Positions 1 to 8,634 of a stretch of 64,000 bases of DNA are shown here, in pieces. Source of the DNA: CADCTM01 sp049671305 (GTDB taxonomy: Bacteria; Cyanobacteriota; Cyanobacteriia; Cyanobacteriales; Coleofasciculaceae); NCBI GenBank assembly GCA_049671305.1, contig JBATUR010000035.1, positions 62,001-126,000 on the forward strand, in the 5' to 3' direction. Under the pieces are notes generated by a model. The model did no database searches. It worked only from the letters and a program-made list of their open reading frames with translations, and was not told the origin of the DNA. Every line of letters begins with the position of its first letter. Position 1 is the first letter of the stretch. A program made the translations under genes and the position numbers.

Positions 1-150
1 CTGATCGAGCCTTCTATAGAAGGATACTTTGTCGGCTGACAGCATTTGAAAATATTGATTCATCTTCTCAATAATGAGAAGTTTTTCAGTTTCACTGAAG
101 GCTTCTAACTCTTCTTCAAATTTTTTTGTTGATTCAATGACTAATTTCAT
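1..150 (-). CDS. Small hypothetical protein, 3' end missing (window edge)
   Basis: An ATG at 150-148 opens a frame that stays open for all 50 codons to the window edge, so the C-terminus is missing. The protein begins MKLVIESTKKFEEELEAF and is rich in Lys and Glu, with alternating amphipathic segments. A short protein starting with a beta strand followed by a charged helix recalls RelE/ParE-type toxins, but nothing diagnostic is visible, so no function is claimed. The next ATG upstream (155) runs into an immediate stop. Confidence 0.5.
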   Translation of the reverse strand, partial: MKLVIESTKKFEEELEAFSETEKLLIIEKMNQYFQMLSADKVSFYRRLDQ

Positions 151-241
151 TTCATTGCCTATTTATTAAGCAGTCTGAGGCTGAATTTAAAGTAAATCTA
201 AAACAAGCGTTGGGAGCGAATCTGAACGGGTTAGGCAACAA

Positions 242-784
242 TTAAGCTCCCATAACCGTTGTCCAAGTCGTAGTCACAAAAATAATCACTGCCAAAAGCG
301 CCAACAAACCTTCAATTAAATTACCCACCAAAGAACCCAAAACCACCCCAATACCCGCTTTAAATGCCTGATTAGCTCTAGGTGCAAATTCTAACTCTTT
401 TCGATAAAGAAACTCCCCGACAAAAGCCCCAATTAAAGGACCAAATAAAATGCCGATCAGTGGTCCACCAAAGGGCAGAGCTGGCAAAAGACCAAAAAAC
501 CCCAAACCCAAGCCAACCAAGGCTCCAATCTGCCCCCACTTGCTTGCACCGGCTTGTTTTGCTCCCCAATAACTGGCAAGAAGTTCTACTGCCGCACTCA
601 AAATTAAAATTACAAATATAGCAATGAAGGGCGTCCAACTGACATTACCAAACCCCTGCACAACTATCCAAACTAAAATTGAGCCTAAAATCAAACTAGG
701 ACCCGGAACTGCAGGCACAACAGCGCCGATCACGCCGACGATCATGACGGCAATAAGTATCCAATAAAGAATTGTGGTATCCAT
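242..784 (-). CDS. DUF456 family membrane protein
   Basis: This 180-residue protein is almost entirely hydrophobic. It has five or six predicted membrane helices and the Gly/Pro-rich segments (VVPAVPGPSLILG, LLPALPFGGPLIGILFGPLIGA) typical of DUF456, a small integral-membrane family of unknown function common in cyanobacteria. Its ATG abuts the TAA stop of the upstream gene with no spacer, so it is very probably co-transcribed and translationally coupled with the CCB-type gene. The family assignment rests on the repeated GxPxGPxxG pattern and the full length. Confidence 0.8.
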   Translation of the reverse strand: MDTTILYWILIAVMIVGVIGAVVPAVPGPSLILGSILVWIVVQGFGNVSWTPFIAIFVILILSAAVELLASYWGAKQAGASKWGQIGALVGLGLGFFGLLPALPFGGPLIGILFGPLIGAFVGEFLYRKELEFAPRANQAFKAGIGVVLGSLVGNLIEGLLALLAVIIFVTTTWTTVMGA

Positions 785-1453
785 TTAAACCTCAGTAGCT
801 GCGAGCTCGTTGTCAAATTGGCTGAGGGTTAAGCTTAATTTATCAGCAATGCCCTCGATCCAATTTTCGTCTTGTTTTGTGTAACTGCGCGGCGCATTTG
901 AGCCTAAAATTAATGCTCCTTGAGCGCCTATTGGTTGACAAATTACGCCTTGAGTATTTTCTGGTAAATAATCAAACTCAATCCGTCCTGGATAAATTGC
1001 TAAATTAACCAGGTAAACTGCTTTTTGCGTCTGCAAAACTCGTTGCAAAATTGCTCCTGGTTTGACTTGTGGGTTGACTCCCAAAACGCCACGGCGTAGT
1101 AAAACTTTGCCTTGATAGACGACAACAAGCGATCGCGTTACAGTATTCGTCAGCAGCAAATGTGACGCCCAAGCTAACTCAGTTTTTACCTGATCCGGTA
1201 GCCCCGGTAACCACTCAAAGCCTTGCTCTCCCATTAAATCAACAGTATCAGGCGATCGCGGTTGTACCTGCTGCCATAGTAAACCCGTCAAAATCAACAC
1301 TGCAGAAATAATCACCCCCAAAGCATCAGAACGTGATTGGGATGAAGTAAGCTGGGGCGTTAGCAAGCGGTTTATTAGCAATAGTACACTTGCCAATCCT
1401 CCCACCACCAACGGCAACTGCCGCACAACATAATTTTGATCGGGTTTAGCCAT
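785..1453 (-). CDS. Cofactor assembly of complex C subunit B (CCB2/CCB4-type)
   Basis: The 222-residue protein has two N-terminal transmembrane segments (about residues 12-28 and 45-62) followed by a soluble GAF-like domain. This layout matches the cyanobacterial homologues of chloroplast CCB2/CCB4, which help attach heme c-i covalently to cytochrome b6 of the b6f complex at the thylakoid membrane. It lies 41 bp downstream of rpaB and abuts the DUF456 gene, suggesting a three-gene transcript. The domain match is from recognition of the whole sequence; no catalytic residue can be pointed out. A generic GAF membrane protein is the alternative. Confidence 0.72.
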   Translation of the reverse strand: MAKPDQNYVVRQLPLVVGGLASVLLLINRLLTPQLTSSQSRSDALGVIISAVLILTGLLWQQVQPRSPDTVDLMGEQGFEWLPGLPDQVKTELAWASHLLLTNTVTRSLVVVYQGKVLLRRGVLGVNPQVKPGAILQRVLQTQKAVYLVNLAIYPGRIEFDYLPENTQGVICQPIGAQGALILGSNAPRSYTKQDENWIEGIADKLSLTLSQFDNELAATEV

Positions 1454-1494
1454 GCCTTTTCATTAAAAATTCAATAAGTGAGAAGCGAGAGACA

Positions 1495-2238
1495 TTAACC
1501 TTTAATCATGCCTTCCTCTCCTGGCTCAATTATTCTTTGGAACAAATAACCCGTACCTCTTGCCGTTAAAATCAGCTCAGGATTGCTCGGATCATCTTCT
1601 AACTTGGCTCGTAGTCGTGAAATATGGACATCCACCACACGAGTATCAACATGACGCTCTGGCGTATAACCCCAAACTTCCTGTAAAATCTCCGAGCGCG
1701 AAAACGGTTCTCCAGAACGACTTACTAATAATTCTAAAAGACTAAACTCCATCCCAGTCAGACGTATTCGCTCATCTCCCTTATAAACTTGCCGCTTATT
1801 GGTATCGATTTTGATACTAGCAACATGAATCACACCAGAGCTAGGAATACCAGAACCGCCGACCTTATCAACCCTGCGTAATACAGAACGAATCCGGGCT
1901 TCCAACTCCTTGGGAGAGAAGGGTTTCACCACATAATCATCTGCACCCAACTCCAAACCTGTAATACGGTCGGCAACATCGCCCAAAGCCGTTAGCATGA
2001 TGATAGGGACATCAGATTCTTTGCGTAATTCTTGGCAAACGCCGTAGCCGTCCAGCTTTGGCATCATTACATCCAAAACTACCAAATCCGGTTCAGCATT
2101 ACGAAACGTATCAAGGGCTTCTTCTCCATCGGCGGCGGTGACAACATCGTAGCCAATCATCGAAAGACGAGTTTCTAAGATACGCCGGATGCTAGCTTCG
2201 TCATCAACAACAAGGATTTTTTCTTTATGATTTTCCAA
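1495..2238 (-). CDS. rpaB: OmpR-family response regulator RpaB (Ycf27)
   Basis: This essential cyanobacterial regulator represses or activates high-light and photosystem genes by binding HLR1 sites, with NblS (Hik33) as its usual kinase. The receiver domain occupies about residues 7-120, with phospho-acceptor Asp56 in LVVLDVMMPKLDGYG and conserved Lys in VVKPFSPKE. A winged-helix DNA-binding domain (about 145-240) ends in the ARGTGYLF turn. The sequence is nearly identical to RpaB proteins of filamentous cyanobacteria. The start is set at TTG 2238 because known orthologues begin ENHKEKILVVDDE; another in-frame TTG lies at 2256. A GGGAG stretch precedes the start. Confidence 0.95.
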   Translation of the reverse strand: MENHKEKILVVDDEASIRRILETRLSMIGYDVVTAADGEEALDTFRNAEPDLVVLDVMMPKLDGYGVCQELRKESDVPIIMLTALGDVADRITGLELGADDYVVKPFSPKELEARIRSVLRRVDKVGGSGIPSSGVIHVASIKIDTNKRQVYKGDERIRLTGMEFSLLELLVSRSGEPFSRSEILQEVWGYTPERHVDTRVVDVHISRLRAKLEDDPSNPELILTARGTGYLFQRIIEPGEEGMIKG

Positions 2239-2423
2239 TTGTCTTAATACTCCCAAAAAATGATTAGCGAATTGTTAATTTATCAGTCGCTTATCTATAA
2301 GATATAACGCTATACGAAGCTTATTAAAGCCTTCAACGTTCCTTCTTACCTCCACTTGCAGGTTTTCTTAACGTTTGTTTAAGTATTGAGAATTTTTAAT
2401 AGTTTTTACAGGTCTTAATCAGG

Positions 2424-3986
2424 ATGCCCAAATCTAAATCCGTATATATCTGTAATGAATGCGGGGCAGAGTCCACTCAGTGGTTTGGAAAATGCTCGGC
2501 TTGTGGTACTTTCAACTCTTTGGAAGAGAGTCTTGCAGCCCCGTCGCCACTCAATAATAGTCGCAGCGGTTGGCAATCAAAAGCTCATCCCGATTCAAAA
2601 TCCCCTAGCAAGGGACGCGCACAGCCGAGAGCTTCTGTCAAGTTTTCGGATATTTCTAACAATGTCCAAATGCGTTTTGCTTCAGGTTATCAAGAACTCG
2701 ATCGCGTATTAGGTGGCGGAATAGTCCCCGGTTCCCTCGTCTTAATTGGTGGTGATCCAGGTATTGGCAAATCAACCCTAATGCTGCAAGTAGCCAATCA
2801 ACTAGCACAAAATTATCGAATTTTATATGTTTGTGCCGAAGAATCTGGACAACAGGTAAAATTACGGGCATCACGTTTAGGCGTTGGTGTGCCACCCGTG
2901 GAAATTGAGACTAACGGTAACGGCAAAAAACCTGCCAAATCTCAAAACGGTAACGGCGACACCGCGCCCCCACCCAGCGAGGAGTTGCCCAAATTTTCCG
3001 ATCCCAACCTTTACGTCTTGCCAGAAACCGACTTGGAAGAGGTATTGCGCGAGTTGGAATCACTCAAACCGCAAGTTGCCGTCATTGATAGTATTCAAAC
3101 ACTCTATTTTGCCGCATTAACTTCTGCACCAGGATCTGTGGCACAAGTGCGAGAATGTACCTCAGCCTTAATGCAGGTGGCAAAGCGGGAGAATATTACT
3201 TTGCTAATTGTTGGGCACGTTACCAAAGAAGGCGCGATCGCAGGACCTAGGGTATTAGAACATTTAGTGGATACAGTATTGTACTTTGAAGGCGATCGCT
3301 TTGCCTCTCATCGTCTTCTACGCTCGGTAAAAAACCGCTTTGGTGCAACTCACGAAATCGGTATTTTTGAAATGGTAGACAACGGTTTGCAGGAAGTCTT
3401 AAATCCTTCTGAATTATTTTTAGGCAGTCGCGACGAAACTAGTCCCGGTACTGCCACTGTCGTCGCCTGTGAAGGCACTCGCCCGATTGTCGTGGAGTTA
3501 CAGGCATTAGTAAGTCCAGCAAGCTATGGTTCGCCTCGTAGGGCAGCTACAGGGGTTGATTACAACCGCTTGCAGCAAATTTTGGCAGTGTTAGAAAAGC
3601 GGGTAGGCATTCCCTTGTCAAAGTTAGATGCTTATGTCGCCTCAGCAGGCGGTTTGGGAGTCGAGGAACCGGCGGCAGACTTGGGAGTTGCAGTTGCTAT
3701 TGTCGCCAGTTTTCGCGATCGCATTGTCGATCCTCGTACAGTTTTAATTGGCGAAGTCGGTTTAGGTGGACAAGTGCGCTTAGTTTCTCAAATGGAATTA
3801 AGATTAAAAGAAGCTGCAAAATTAGGCTTTAAACGCGCCATTATTCCTAAAGGTCAAACCTTACCAGAAGTTGGTTTAGAAGTTGTTCCCGTTGCCAGAG
3901 TTCTTGATGCCATTATTGCCGCTTTACCAGGAGGTATGCGTCAGAATTTCGGTGAGGATGATGATGAGGAAATGGATGAAAATTAG
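2424..3986 (+). CDS. radA: DNA repair protein RadA (Sms)
   Basis: RadA is a RecA-like ATPase that promotes branch migration during recombinational repair. The N-terminal C4 zinc finger uses Cys10, 13, 24 and 27. The Walker A motif GGDPGIGKSTL follows near residue 110, the RadA-specific KNRFG motif lies near residue 306, and a Lon-protease-like C-terminal domain contains LSKLDAYVASAGGL. At 520 residues it is longer than most bacterial RadA (about 455), owing to a low-complexity Asn/Gly/Pro insertion near residues 155-190 and an acidic tail, features I associate with cyanobacterial RadA. It is divergent from rpaB, with 185 bp between the two starts. Confidence 0.97.
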   Translation: MPKSKSVYICNECGAESTQWFGKCSACGTFNSLEESLAAPSPLNNSRSGWQSKAHPDSKSPSKGRAQPRASVKFSDISNNVQMRFASGYQELDRVLGGGIVPGSLVLIGGDPGIGKSTLMLQVANQLAQNYRILYVCAEESGQQVKLRASRLGVGVPPVEIETNGNGKKPAKSQNGNGDTAPPPSEELPKFSDPNLYVLPETDLEEVLRELESLKPQVAVIDSIQTLYFAALTSAPGSVAQVRECTSALMQVAKRENITLLIVGHVTKEGAIAGPRVLEHLVDTVLYFEGDRFASHRLLRSVKNRFGATHEIGIFEMVDNGLQEVLNPSELFLGSRDETSPGTATVVACEGTRPIVVELQALVSPASYGSPRRAATGVDYNRLQQILAVLEKRVGIPLSKLDAYVASAGGLGVEEPAADLGVAVAIVASFRDRIVDPRTVLIGEVGLGGQVRLVSQMELRLKEAAKLGFKRAIIPKGQTLPEVGLEVVPVARVLDAIIAALPGGMRQNFGEDDDEEMDEN

Positions 3987-3990
3987 TAAC

Positions 3991-4076
3991 AATACCCGAC
4001 GATTAATTACTTAATCGAATTTAGTCCGCGTCGGCGGACTTTATTTGTGTAGCCGCGACTTTAGTCGTCAGGTATT
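3991..4076. repeat. Intergenic hairpin repeat of a cyanobacterial type
   Basis: The element sits between the convergent stops of radA and the creatininase gene. It has outer inverted arms AATACCcGACGA and TCGTCaGGTATT and an inner hairpin AGTCCGC gtcg GCGGACT at 4023-4040, followed by a TTTGTGTAGCCGCGA-like stretch. I recognise this inner sequence as similar to a short repeat scattered through many cyanobacterial intergenic regions. It may also serve as a bidirectional terminator. Confidence 0.7.
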
Positions 4077-4077
4077 A

Positions 4078-4824
4078 TTACTCCTGATTCAAAAACTCCA
4101 AATAAGCATTACTCAACTCCTTCACCGCCAAATCATAAAATAACTTGCCATGTTCCGGCGTTGCTAATTCTGGATTAGAACCCATCCTACCATCCGGATA
4201 ACTACGGCGAAAATTTTCGGCACCATAAATCGGATATCCCGAAGCTACCTCGGCTGTTAAGGCTGCATTCTTAATAAAATCAGGATACAAATATTGAGTT
4301 ACTGCAACTTCCGTTGGTGTGGCATGAGAGCCTTCTTCATTACCGTATAATTCCTTTGATAATTGATAGATGGAACCAAAACTAAACCAATTAGCTAGAC
4401 GACATTGAACACTCTCAGCATTGGGTAAATTTATATCACTCAAATGAGCATAACTTTCGGAAAATGCTGCCTTAAGAGTAGCAATATTTCCACCATGCCC
4501 ATTAATAAAGAAAAACTTGGTAAAGCCGGCTCTTGCTAGGCTAGTAAGATAGTCTTGAATTACCCTAATTAAGGTACTTGGTAACAAGCTAATTGTGCCA
4601 GGAAAACGATTATGATGCAGTGCCATACCCACATTAATTGTCGGACAAACTAGGGTTTTTGTGACTTCACCAACACTTTTAGCGATCGCTTCTGCACACA
4701 TAGCATCCGTACCAATTAAGCCAGTTGGTCCATGTTGCTCAGTTGAACCAATGGGTATAATAATTCCTTGAGATTGCTCTAGATAAGCTTCAACTTCTTT
4801 CCACGTACTCAAATGTAGCAGCAT
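4078..4824 (-). CDS. Creatininase family protein (amidohydrolase)
   Basis: The protein has about 248 residues, the usual length for the creatininase/MftE family of metal-dependent amidases. Metal-binding signatures are visible in order: PIGSTEQHGP with Glu and His, GTDAM with Asp, LHHNRFPGT, and FFINGHGGN, plus a C-terminal EEGSHATPTE segment with a further conserved Glu. These residues coordinate two divalent metals in known members. The substrate is unknown; members act on creatinine, formamidopyrimidines or mycofactocin precursors. ATG at 4824 is preferred over the GTG at 4830. It is convergent with radA. Confidence 0.87.
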   Translation of the reverse strand: MLLHLSTWKEVEAYLEQSQGIIIPIGSTEQHGPTGLIGTDAMCAEAIAKSVGEVTKTLVCPTINVGMALHHNRFPGTISLLPSTLIRVIQDYLTSLARAGFTKFFFINGHGGNIATLKAAFSESYAHLSDINLPNAESVQCRLANWFSFGSIYQLSKELYGNEEGSHATPTEVAVTQYLYPDFIKNAALTAEVASGYPIYGAENFRRSYPDGRMGSNPELATPEHGKLFYDLAVKELSNAYLEFLNQE

Positions 4825-4830
4825 AGTCAC

Positions 4831-5424
4831 TTCGTCTCAGGTCAATAGTTTTTGGTATCAGCATGAGTGTCAAATGGCACTCTTTTGGAACCTGCTTTGC
4901 TAGTGGCAAGTCCCTACTTTCGTTCAGTAATTAAGGCAGGAATTACTTCAACTACTTTTCTCTACTGAACGATTTAAATTGAAATTTGAATAACTCTAGT
5001 CTTATGCAACCTGTAGAACAGTCTCAAGCCATCGGTCTACTGCGTTGATGCCAAGTAATTAATATCATACAGCGCGTATGACTTGTATTACACCCAGTGT
5101 ATTTTATTGTAAGCTAGTTATGCTCTGCAACAGCGAGTTGGCAGATGAAGGTAAGTCATAATTGTTCAACTAAACCTCGTCCGCATCTGTGTTTAAGACT
5201 AAGCGCTGTTTAAAGGTAGTATGTAAGTAAGGGAATAGCCTTAAATTAGCCAGTGGTTTTTTGTGCTTGTCTACTAAAAAGAGCAATGCTATATATTGTT
5301 GCCAGGAATGACCATATTGCTACATTATTCCCCTCAAATCTTGACTTTTCCATTTTCTTGCTTCCAAGGTGATTGTTTTGGTGTATACCTTGGCTAGAAC
5401 TTAAAAAACTTAGTTCCTATTTTT
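4831..5424. other. 594-bp gene-free region upstream of sphR
   Basis: No convincing reading frame, RNA gene or long inverted repeat was found. The region must hold the divergent promoters of the creatininase gene and sphR. A small palindromic patch ACACccaGTGT at 5090-5100 is the only visible symmetry. I did not find three Pho-box-like direct repeats here, unlike upstream of phoX. Confidence 0.5.
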
Positions 5425-6174
5425 ATGCTTTCTCTCGATCTGCCGAAGAGTTCTTCCCGTGATATAGCACAGACTGCACGTGTTTTGGTTGTAGAAGACG
5501 AAGATTTAATTCGGGAAATGCTGGTCTTATCTCTAGAAGAAGAAGGCTATGAAGTTGTAACGGCTGTTGATGGACGTACTGCCTTAGCATTGCTTCAAGA
5601 AACCGACTCAAAAAACACGGAATGCCTATTTAATCTGTTAGTCTTGGATTTGATGATCCCACAAGTTAACGGTTTAGATCTGTGTCGTTCACTACGTTAT
5701 CAAGGCAACCTAATTCCGATCTTGATCCTTAGCGCCAAAGCCAGCGAAACTGACCGAGTTTTGGGCTTAGAAGTTGGTGCAGATGACTACCTAACCAAGC
5801 CTTTTAGTATGCGGGAACTAGTTGCCCGTTGCCGCGCCTTGTTGCGTCGTCAACGCTTTAACTATTTGCCCCAAACGGCTGCGTTGCAACTGCGGGATGT
5901 CACAGTCTACCCCCAAGAATGCCGCGCCATAGTGCGAGGACAAGAAGTTAACTTGTCGCCCAAAGAATTTCGCCTCCTAGAATTATTCATCAGTCATCCT
6001 CGCCGTGTTTGGTCACGAGATCAATTAATCGATCAAGTTTGGGGTGCGGATTTTTTGGGAGATACTAAAACTGTTGATGTACATATTCGTTGGCTGCGAG
6101 AAAAACTCGAAAAAGACCCCAGTCATCCAGAGTATCTAATTACAGTGCGAGGTTTTGGTTACCGCTTCGGTTAA
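5425..6174 (+). CDS. sphR: Phosphate-response regulator SphR (PhoB-like)
   Basis: This 249-residue OmpR/PhoB-class regulator has a receiver domain with acidic pocket VEDED, phospho-acceptor Asp75 in LLVLDLMIP and TKPF lysine, then a winged helix (about 150-249) ending VRGFGYRFG. In cyanobacteria SphR is phosphorylated by SphS under phosphate starvation and binds Pho boxes upstream of phosphatase and Pst genes. The assignment depends on context: the next gene is a SphS-type kinase, then phoU and the phosphatase phoX. Residues 62-70 form a small insertion before the beta-3 strand. A 137-bp spacer carrying a palindromic repeat separates it from sphS. Confidence 0.88.
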   Translation: MLSLDLPKSSSRDIAQTARVLVVEDEDLIREMLVLSLEEEGYEVVTAVDGRTALALLQETDSKNTECLFNLLVLDLMIPQVNGLDLCRSLRYQGNLIPILILSAKASETDRVLGLEVGADDYLTKPFSMRELVARCRALLRRQRFNYLPQTAALQLRDVTVYPQECRAIVRGQEVNLSPKEFRLLELFISHPRRVWSRDQLIDQVWGADFLGDTKTVDVHIRWLREKLEKDPSHPEYLITVRGFGYRFG

Positions 6175-6239
6175 GCGTTGTCGTGTTTGTATACACCCCC
6201 TTCCAGCTATAAGGTTGTTAAAGTTAGAAAGTTAGAAGC

Positions 6240-6274
6240 ATTGTAGAGACGTTCCGCCGGAACGTCTTTACAAT
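6240..6274. repeat. 35-bp near-perfect palindrome (GACGTTCC type)
   Basis: The sequence ATTGTAGAGACGTTCCG is followed by its near-exact inverted copy, with one unpaired G/T position. I recognise this as a short palindromic repeat found in many cyanobacterial intergenic gaps. It lies between sphR and sphS, where it could form an mRNA hairpin and lower sphS expression relative to sphR. Confidence 0.75.
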
Positions 6275-6310
6275 TCATCCCTCTCAACTTTCTCTTTCTG
6301 CTGATAAGCA

Positions 6311-7648
6311 ATGGTTCTCCTGGCATTTTTTCTAGGTCTAGCTTGCGGGATAGGGTTTTGGCTTTGGCAAAAGCGCCAGATGCAAAGACAGTTGGAACAA
6401 ATGTTAGGGCAGTTGCAGAGTGATGGCACAACTCCGGCATTGTCTGTAGTTTCTCGTTTGCGGCGCGAAATTGCCTTAGTAAATCAACATCAAGGCAACT
6501 TACAAGAAGAATTAATAATTCAGCGGCGACTACTGCAGGTGGCACCCGTGGGATACTTGCAGGTAGATGAAGAAAATCAGTTGCTTTGGTGCAATGAACA
6601 AGCGCGGTATTGGTTGCAGATTGAGCGCTGGGAGCCAGAACCTTTGCGTTTATTGTTAGAGTGGGTGCGTTCTTATGAACTAGACCAGTTAATTGAACAA
6701 ACTCGTGAGCAGCAGCAAGTAAATATCCAGGAGTGGGAATTTCATCCACCTTGTTTGGATGGGGCGGCAATGAGTGAAGTGCGATCGCTTACACTTAAAG
6801 CATCTAGCTGGCCCCTACCAAATGGTCAAGTCGGCGTTTTTATTGAAAATCAACAACCGTTAGTTGAACTTACTCGATCTCGTAACCAGTGGTTTTCTGA
6901 CTTGGCACATGAATTAAGGACGCCTCTAACCTCTATTCAGTTGGTAGCAGAAGCTTTGCAGGGACGTTTGCAACCTCCAGCAAGTCGTTGGGTTGAGCAA
7001 CTGAGGCAGGAGACAGATAGATTAATTCAGCTCGTTCAAGATTGGTTGGAACTAAGTAATTTAGAGAAAAATCCTACCAAAAGTCTAACTTATCAATCTG
7101 TTGAGCTACGGTCTTTAATTTATTCAGCTTGGCAAACTATGGAGCCGATCGCCAAACTTGAGCAGATTAGCTTAAGCTATCAGGGAGATGCTGAGATTTG
7201 GCTCGATGCTGATTGCGATCGCCTCACGCAAGTTTTTCTCAATTTATTTGACAATAGCCTCAAACACAGCCCTCCTCAAACCACGATTTTGGTAGAAGTA
7301 AGCTATCTTGAGTCAGTCACAAAAGACAGGGCAAATCAGTTATCATCTCTTTCTAAAGAACGATCACAATCTTCTCTTCAAATCGATATCATTGATTACG
7401 GTTCAGGATTTGCCGAAGCCGACTTACCCCGCGTTTTTGAACGACTTTATCGTGGAGACTCCTCGCGGCAAAGACAGGCAGTATTAGCTAGGGCAGATAT
7501 CAAAAAAACCAGCGGCAGTGGCTTAGGACTTTCTATAGTTCAACAAATTATACAAGCACACGGCGGTAAAATTAGAGCCAGCAATCATCCTGAAACTAAA
7601 GGCGCTTGGCTACAAATTAAACTTCCCAAAGGAAAAGCTTCACGCTAA
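6311..7648 (+). CDS. sphS: Sensor histidine kinase SphS (PhoR-like)
   Basis: SphS senses phosphate limitation and phosphorylates SphR. The 445-residue protein has one N-terminal hydrophobic segment (residues 2-20), a basic coiled linker, a PAS-like domain (about 72-180), the HisKA domain with His200 in HELRTPLTS, and a HATPase domain with N-box LNLFDNSLKHSPP, DYGSGF and the GLGLSIVQQI lid motif. A single N-terminal membrane segment with no periplasmic loop fits cyanobacterial SphS, whose N-terminus is needed for control by SphU/PhoU. Directly downstream lies phoU, supporting the assignment. Confidence 0.88.
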   Translation: MVLLAFFLGLACGIGFWLWQKRQMQRQLEQMLGQLQSDGTTPALSVVSRLRREIALVNQHQGNLQEELIIQRRLLQVAPVGYLQVDEENQLLWCNEQARYWLQIERWEPEPLRLLLEWVRSYELDQLIEQTREQQQVNIQEWEFHPPCLDGAAMSEVRSLTLKASSWPLPNGQVGVFIENQQPLVELTRSRNQWFSDLAHELRTPLTSIQLVAEALQGRLQPPASRWVEQLRQETDRLIQLVQDWLELSNLEKNPTKSLTYQSVELRSLIYSAWQTMEPIAKLEQISLSYQGDAEIWLDADCDRLTQVFLNLFDNSLKHSPPQTTILVEVSYLESVTKDRANQLSSLSKERSQSSLQIDIIDYGSGFAEADLPRVFERLYRGDSSRQRQAVLARADIKKTSGSGLGLSIVQQIIQAHGGKIRASNHPETKGAWLQIKLPKGKASR

Positions 7649-7715
7649 TTTAACTTTTATTTGTTACCTCTTATAGTAGTTAGTACTGTTGATTTAATAA
7701 ACTAAGATATAGACA

Positions 7716-8384
7716 TTGAGATTATCTTCTTCAAATCAAAATTCTGAACGTGTCCAATTTGACCGCGCCCTACGACGTTTAGAGCAAGACGTTTTACGCA
7801 TGGGTGCCTTGGTAGAGCAAACATTTCGCTTATCTCAGCAGGCAATGTTTGCCCAAAACATAGAAGCAGCAAAAGCGATCGCTCCTCTAGAAAAACAAAT
7901 TGACAAATACTATCGAGAAGTTGAGTTAGAGTGTGCCACACTGATGACACTACAGGCACCAGTTGCTCAAGATATTCGTATCCTCAGTGCCTTCATGCAA
8001 CTAGTGCGAGATTTAGAGCGTATTGGCGACTATGCCGAAGATTTAGCCGAAATTGCCCTGAAACTGCTGCCCTACCCACCCCATGACTGCTTGCCAGAAA
8101 TTGAAGTCATGTCTCATCATGCCCAAGCCATGTTAGCCAACAGTTTAGCAGCATTAGTAGAGCTAGATGCTAATGCCGGACAAGCTGTCAAAGAGTTGGA
8201 TGATGAAGTTGATCATGCCTATGAAACGCTATATCAAAGATTAGCATATCAAAGGGATATTAAAGGCGTCGTCGAGCCAATTTTGTTGTTAGTTTTAGCA
8301 ATTAGGCATCTAGAACGTATGGCAGATCATGCCACAAATATTGGTCAACGAGTTACCTATATTGTGACAGGTCATCGACACTAA
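7716..8384 (+). CDS. phoU: Phosphate signalling protein PhoU (SphU)
   Basis: PhoU/SphU links Pst transporter activity to the SphS kinase and keeps the regulon off when phosphate is plentiful. The 222-residue protein is all-helical with two PhoU repeats; metal-binding patterns include EKQIDKYYREVE, RDLERIGDYAEDLAE and RHLERMADHATNIGQ. The coding frame starts at TTG 7716, and no ATG is near the expected N-terminus. It follows sphS by 67 bp on the same strand, so sphR-sphS-phoU may form one transcription unit. Confidence 0.93.
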   Translation: MRLSSSNQNSERVQFDRALRRLEQDVLRMGALVEQTFRLSQQAMFAQNIEAAKAIAPLEKQIDKYYREVELECATLMTLQAPVAQDIRILSAFMQLVRDLERIGDYAEDLAEIALKLLPYPPHDCLPEIEVMSHHAQAMLANSLAALVELDANAGQAVKELDDEVDHAYETLYQRLAYQRDIKGVVEPILLLVLAIRHLERMADHATNIGQRVTYIVTGHRH

Positions 8385-8429
8385 TTAGGGTTTATACAGT
8401 GTTTCTTAAACCCCTGAATTTACCCCAAA

Positions 8430-8452
8430 CTCCCCCTATCTCACGGGGGGAG
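8430..8452. terminator. GC-rich hairpin after phoU
   Basis: CTCCCCC and GGGGGAG form a 7-bp stem around an 8- to 9-nt loop 46 bp after the phoU stop. It is followed by A residues rather than T residues on the plus strand, so it is only a weak terminator candidate. Confidence 0.4.
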
Positions 8453-8523
8453 AAAAAAATCATAGCATTCCTATTAAACAAAAAAACTTTAGCTAATCTA
8501 CAAAGCAGCCAACTAAATTACAG

Positions 8524-8553
8524 CTTAATCTTAGGATTACCTAAATTTTACCT
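8524..8553 (+). promoter_or_regulatory. Candidate Pho box upstream of phoX
   Basis: Three 8-bp direct repeats with 3-bp spacers are visible: CTTAATCT, GATTACCT and TTTTACCT, an exact 11-bp period. This matches the architecture of cyanobacterial SphR sites (tandem CTTAACCT-like units). A possible -10 hexamer TACTAT lies at 8573-8578, so the box could take the place of a -35 element. The downstream gene is a phosphatase and the regulator is encoded next door. SphR binding is inferred. Confidence 0.65.
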
Positions 8554-8634
8554 CTTCCTAAACTTTCAGTAATACTATCAATAAAAAAGTCATGGCAATT
8601 TCTTGACACCAACCCCTAATAAATAACCCTCTAT

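Noticed and set aside
5060..5100. NtcA-like GTA...TAC pattern upstream of sphR
   Set aside because: The spacing is 10 rather than 8 bases and there is no well-placed -10 element.
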